Source: Spirogloea muscicola (Eukaryota > Streptophyta > Zygnematophyceae > Spirogloeales > Spirogloeaceae). Taken from it: DNA of 34,377 bases. The position numbers were made by a program, and so were the translations under genes. The stretch's first letter is position 1; each line of letters begins with the position of its first letter. The notes under the pieces are model-generated. The model worked only from the letters and a program-made list of their open reading frames with translations, was not told the origin of the DNA and did not search any database. Below, in pieces: positions 32,111 through 34,377 of this stretch. The stretch covers positions 71,828-106,204 of the forward strand of contig WELB01000086.1 of assembly GCA_009602725.1 (NCBI GenBank), given 5' to 3'.

Positions 32111-32450
32111 CCTTCTGGGAGATTCTCCTGGGCTGGCTCTCTCACTCGGTCCGTTCTTTTCGGGCTGGCTTTTGGGGGCCCTTGCCCCTCTGAGACGGAA
32201 GACTCTTCCACTAGAAGAAGTGGCTCTCCCAATGGGGGCAAGGGCTGTGAGAAGCCAGCCCGAAAAGAATTGACAAGGTTCGAAGGGGCCAAACTACGAG
32301 CTAAGCAGCGACTGCGGGGCCTGAAGAGGCTATGGCACTAGAGGGCGATGGCTGAAGTGGCCAGCCCAAAGGAATGAACAAGGTCTGAAACAGAAAGCTC
32401 GCCCAAGGTCTGAAAGGGCCGGGAGGGGCAAACGAAAATTGGATAAGCTT
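32111..32450 (-). repeat. Hairpin tail modules, inverted copy of 20.3-20.87 kb
   Basis: About 32210-32340 is the reverse complement of 20755-20870, with only a few differences. It includes GGGCTGTGAGAAGCCAGCCC, GAAAAGAATTGACAAGGTTC and GCAGCGACTGCGGGGCCTGA. Two plus-orientation modules (CTGGGCTGGCTCTCTCAC near 32130, TCGGGCTGGCTTTTGGGG near 32160) sit head-to-head with it. A further module with GGCCAGCCCAAAGGAATGAA lies at 32358. Confidence 0.75.
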
Positions 32451-32482
32451 TCTTGCACGCACGGGTCTCAGTGGCTAGACCT

Positions 32483-32705
32483 GTTACCAGGCACTCGCGA
32501 TACACCAGTGTGCTGGTCGTGCATTAGCCCAGGCTAATGGCTTCCGTGGTGGTGGGTTGGCGCCTCAGTATAGCTTGTCAGATATGCATGTGCTCATTCG
32601 GGCATATTAGTGTCCCCCTTAGCCAGCTCATTACCCAGTCAATAGGATATTTGTAAGGCTAGAATTGGCCTCCCTTTCAATTTCATGCGCATCGCGTGCC
32701 TTCTC
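32483..32705 (+). mobile_element. Retroelement C-terminal fragment and tail, copy E (inverted partner of copy A)
   Basis: About 220 bp match the reverse complement of 3763-3985 with scattered differences. The plus strand reads QALAIHQCAGRALAQANGFR, then APQYSLSDMHVLIRAY and a TAG at 32608-32610. The tail AGCCAGCTCATTACCCAGTC and GGCCTCCCTTTCAATT follows. The two copies lie 28.7 kb apart in opposite orientation. Confidence 0.75.
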
Positions 32706-32729
32706 TCTGTTACCGTCTTCTGGAAGAAA

Positions 32730-33247
32730 GTACAAGAAATGAGCTCTTTCAAAGCGGGCAAGCTGTGAAAAGCCAGCCTAAAAGTGAGCTCTGCCGGAGG
32801 AAACAGCTACTTCCAATTCACGGCAATGGCTGTGAGAGGCCAGAGGGGGCGGGAGCTGTAAATGACGAGCCCAGAAAGAACGAGCAAGGGGTTTAAGGGC
32901 CGCAAGGTGCTGAAAAGTCGGAAGGGAAAAAATTGGCACTCCAAATGGGGGCAAGGGCTGTGAAAAGCCAGTCCGAAAAAGAATTGACAAAGGTTCGAAG
33001 GGGCCAAATGATGGAGGGGCCTAAAGAAGAAGAGCGCGCCCATAGAAAAGAGGGGCTGGCAAAGCCAGCCCAAAAAAGAATGAACAATGTCCAAAGCCAA
33101 AGCAAGAGGAGCCGGAGAAAGGACTACACCACAACATACTGCAGAACACAGAAACGATGCAGAGGAAAGCTCAAGCTCAAGCTAAAGAGCGCTAAGCAGC
33201 TACTAAGGGGCCTGTAGATGCTATGTCAGAACGGGAGGATGGACCAC
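32730..33247 (-). repeat. Hairpin tail modules downstream of copy F
   Basis: On the minus strand, modules follow the stop of copy F in the same order as after copy B. They include the perfect hairpin GGGGCTGGC-AAA-GCCAGCCC (33051-33071) and the block at 32930-33010 (CCAAATGGGGGCAAGGGCTG, then AAAAAGAATTGACAAAGG). Others lie at about 32770 and 32835. Confidence 0.7.
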
Positions 33248-33690
33248 TCAGTAGTTACGAGTGAGGAGCCTCAAAATCCGACAGACTAGCTGCCGGCAAA
33301 CTATACCCCTGACGAAAGCCGGAGGCCGCAGCGAGAGCTCGGCCAGCACGCAGATGCAAGGTGTGGGCCATGGACCGCTGAAGGGAGACGGACCATCGCA
33401 TGCGATATACCTGAGCCCACGAGCCGGCGGCGTTGATTTCAGCCGGCTCACCGCGCCGTGCGGGACACAGCGCGCCGCGCAAGCCTGGCCGGCAGGTCGA
33501 GCCACTGGGAACCCGAGATCCCCGTGCACGTCCACAGCCAGGGGTACGAACTCATCTGCAGACGGGTGGTCGGTATGCTTGGCCGCCTTGCTGCGAGCGG
33601 GCTTCGCCGCAGCGTGGCCAGCCCCCGAGACAGAGAGCCCCCGGGTTGGAGCGGTCCGACCACATCAGCGGTGACCGCAGGAAAAGCCAC
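33248..33690 (-). mobile_element. Retroelement 3' coding end, copy F, GC-rich upstream part
   Basis: On the minus strand from about 33690: TADVVGP, then SGAGHAAAKPARSKAAKHTD, EFVPLAVDVHGDLG and, after a shift, SQWLDLPARLARR. This is the D...A..A...K...D.HG pattern of the nuclease-like region in a much more GC-rich form than copies A and C. The peptide VYRMRWSVSLQRSMAHTLHL through SLSD follows from 33410. The last residues are one base out of frame before the TGA at 33248-33250. Homology with copy B starts at 33410. Confidence 0.6.
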
Positions 33691-34029
33691 AAGGTTCTGG
33701 ATACGGCACGAACGGGTGTGGTGGCAAGCCGGCGGGCCCGGCGCTTAGGTGGCGCACGAGCGGCCTGGGCCGGGGGTCCCGCACGGGCGCCCGAACCCCG
33801 CCGCACGGCCGGCGGGCGCTGACGTGGCGGCGGCCACGCCTGCTGGCCACGCGCGCGGCACGGCCCCGGGAACCGCCCTCGGTCAACGCCCCCACCGGCC
33901 CGCCCCGCCTCGTTCAGTGGTGTAGTAGGGGGGGTGGCGATCAGCGCCGGGATTGAAATCTATTAAGAGCGCGCGGAGGCTGCTCCTTGTTGATGGTTTA
34001 GGGTTATATTTTAAGGACTTAGGGTTTAC
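33691..34029. other. GC-rich stretch with first unit of a direct repeat
   Basis: No gene is supported in 33691-33867; the G/C bias keeps several frames open by chance. The plant-type telomere word TTTAGGG occurs once at about 33998 and TTAGGGTTT at about 34019, which is too few to call a telomeric tract. Confidence 0.4.
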
Positions 34030-34130
34030 CGGGAAGCCGCCCCGGTCAACGCCCCCACCGGCCCGCCCCACCTGCGTACAGTGGTGTAGGGGGGGGGGTG
34101 CGATCAGCGCCGGGATTGAAATACATTAAG
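33868..34130 (+). repeat. Direct repeat, two units of about 100 bp, 162 bp apart
   Basis: Units at about 33868-33966 and 34030-34129 share GGTCAACGCCCCCACCGGCC, CAGTGGTGTAG followed by a G run, and GATCAGCGCCGGGATTGAAA. Differences are few. The G runs differ in length between the units. Confidence 0.85.
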
Positions 34131-34184
34131 CGGCCGGGGAGGGCAAGCGGAGAGTGACCTCTGTTAGGGAAACCGCTCTCTCAT

Positions 34185-34258
34185 TGTAAGTCGATGGCTG
34201 CGAGAGGCCAGCCCAAAGCAACGTACAAGGCCTGGAGAAAGGGCCGGAAGGCGCAAAC
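34185..34258 (-). repeat. Hairpin tail module
   Basis: CGATGGCTGCGAGAGGCCAG, CCCAAAGCAACGTACAAGGC and AAAGGGCCGGAAGGCGCAAA follow in order. This is the inverted form of the family's tail block, only about 55 bases from the presumed gene start at 34313. Confidence 0.55.
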
Positions 34259-34312
34259 TACTGTTAGGGCGCTGTTACGCGCAGTTAGGAGGCTCGTGAG
34301 TCCGGTCGCGGC

Positions 34313-34377
34313 ATGGCGGCGCCCGCGAAGCGCGCCGCGATCGGCGGCGGCGGCGGCGGCAGCGGCGGCGGCGGGGG
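34313..34377 (+). CDS. Possible first exon of a gene running off the right edge
   Basis: GCGGCATGGCGGCG opens a frame that reads MAAPAKRAAI, then Gly/Ser runs, to the window end. GC-rich, Gly- or Ala-rich first exons are seen in the three housekeeping genes here (1-96, 5013-5249, 19967 down), so the style fits. Only 21 codons are visible and GC bias alone can keep such a frame open, so this is a weak call with no function assigned. Confidence 0.35.
   Translation, partial: MAAPAKRAAIGGGGGGSGGGG

Noticed and set aside
33430-33870. Ribosomal RNA spacer or rRNA gene
   Set aside because: The GC-rich text suggested it at first, but no rRNA core sequence is recognisable and the minus strand reads the retroelement nuclease-like pattern.
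33998-34028. Telomeric tract
   Set aside because: Only isolated TTTAGGG/TTAGGGTTT words occur; no tandem array.

Overview
The window is nuclear DNA of a photosynthetic eukaryote, most likely a green alga. Genes are broken by many GT-AG introns of roughly 100-450 nt whose acceptors mostly read (T)GCAG. The pyruvate dehydrogenase subunit is closest in wording to plant mitochondrial forms. TGTAA, the usual chlorophyte poly(A) signal, lies downstream of some stops. The lineage call (Chlorophyta, perhaps Trebouxiophyceae) is inference, from protein wording recalled without a search.

Left part, 1-20 kb: three housekeeping genes. (1) 1-3015, + strand: mitochondrial pyruvate dehydrogenase E1 alpha; its 5' end is outside the window and all other exons can be placed with consistent phase. 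(2) 5013-10024, + strand: mitochondrial intermediate peptidase (M3 metallopeptidase, HEFGH motif), with 16 exons placed; an N at 5070 breaks its presequence frame. (3) 12581-19967, - strand: APC2, the cullin subunit of the anaphase-promoting complex, convergent with the peptidase gene; the 3' eleven exons are placed exactly, the middle is not. The first two proteins act in mitochondria; APC2 is a nuclear/cytosolic ubiquitin-ligase scaffold. I see no functional operon-like link.

Right part, 20-34.4 kb: a repeat-rich accessory region. It holds at least nine decayed copies of the 3' end of one non-LTR retrotransposon-like family (a tenth lies at 3.9-4.4 kb). They are recognised by a conserved C-terminal peptide (YRMRLS.SLQRS..ALH.RAGRAL...SD..LLTR.Y stop), an upstream PD-(D/E)XK-like nuclease region and, in one copy, a CxCG...H...C zinc motif. 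Around these copies lie many short tail modules with a GGGCTGGC...GCCAGCCC hairpin. Between 21.13 and 24.81 kb is a nested inverted-repeat structure. Outward-facing retroelement tails flank a gag/zinc-knuckle/aspartic-protease remnant, which is followed by a 51-bp tandem array and then by an inverted copy of the zinc-knuckle/protease segment. A separate, apparently perfect 124-bp inverted repeat lies to its left.

Within this region an unrecognised spliced gene (28718-29891, + strand) is supported by codon-like composition and a good splice junction. A GC-rich first exon appears to begin at 34313 and run off the right edge. No complete, obviously functional novel system is visible. The best candidates for new biology are the nested fold-back element, the retroelement/tail family with its shared 5' boundary, and the unrecognised gene.
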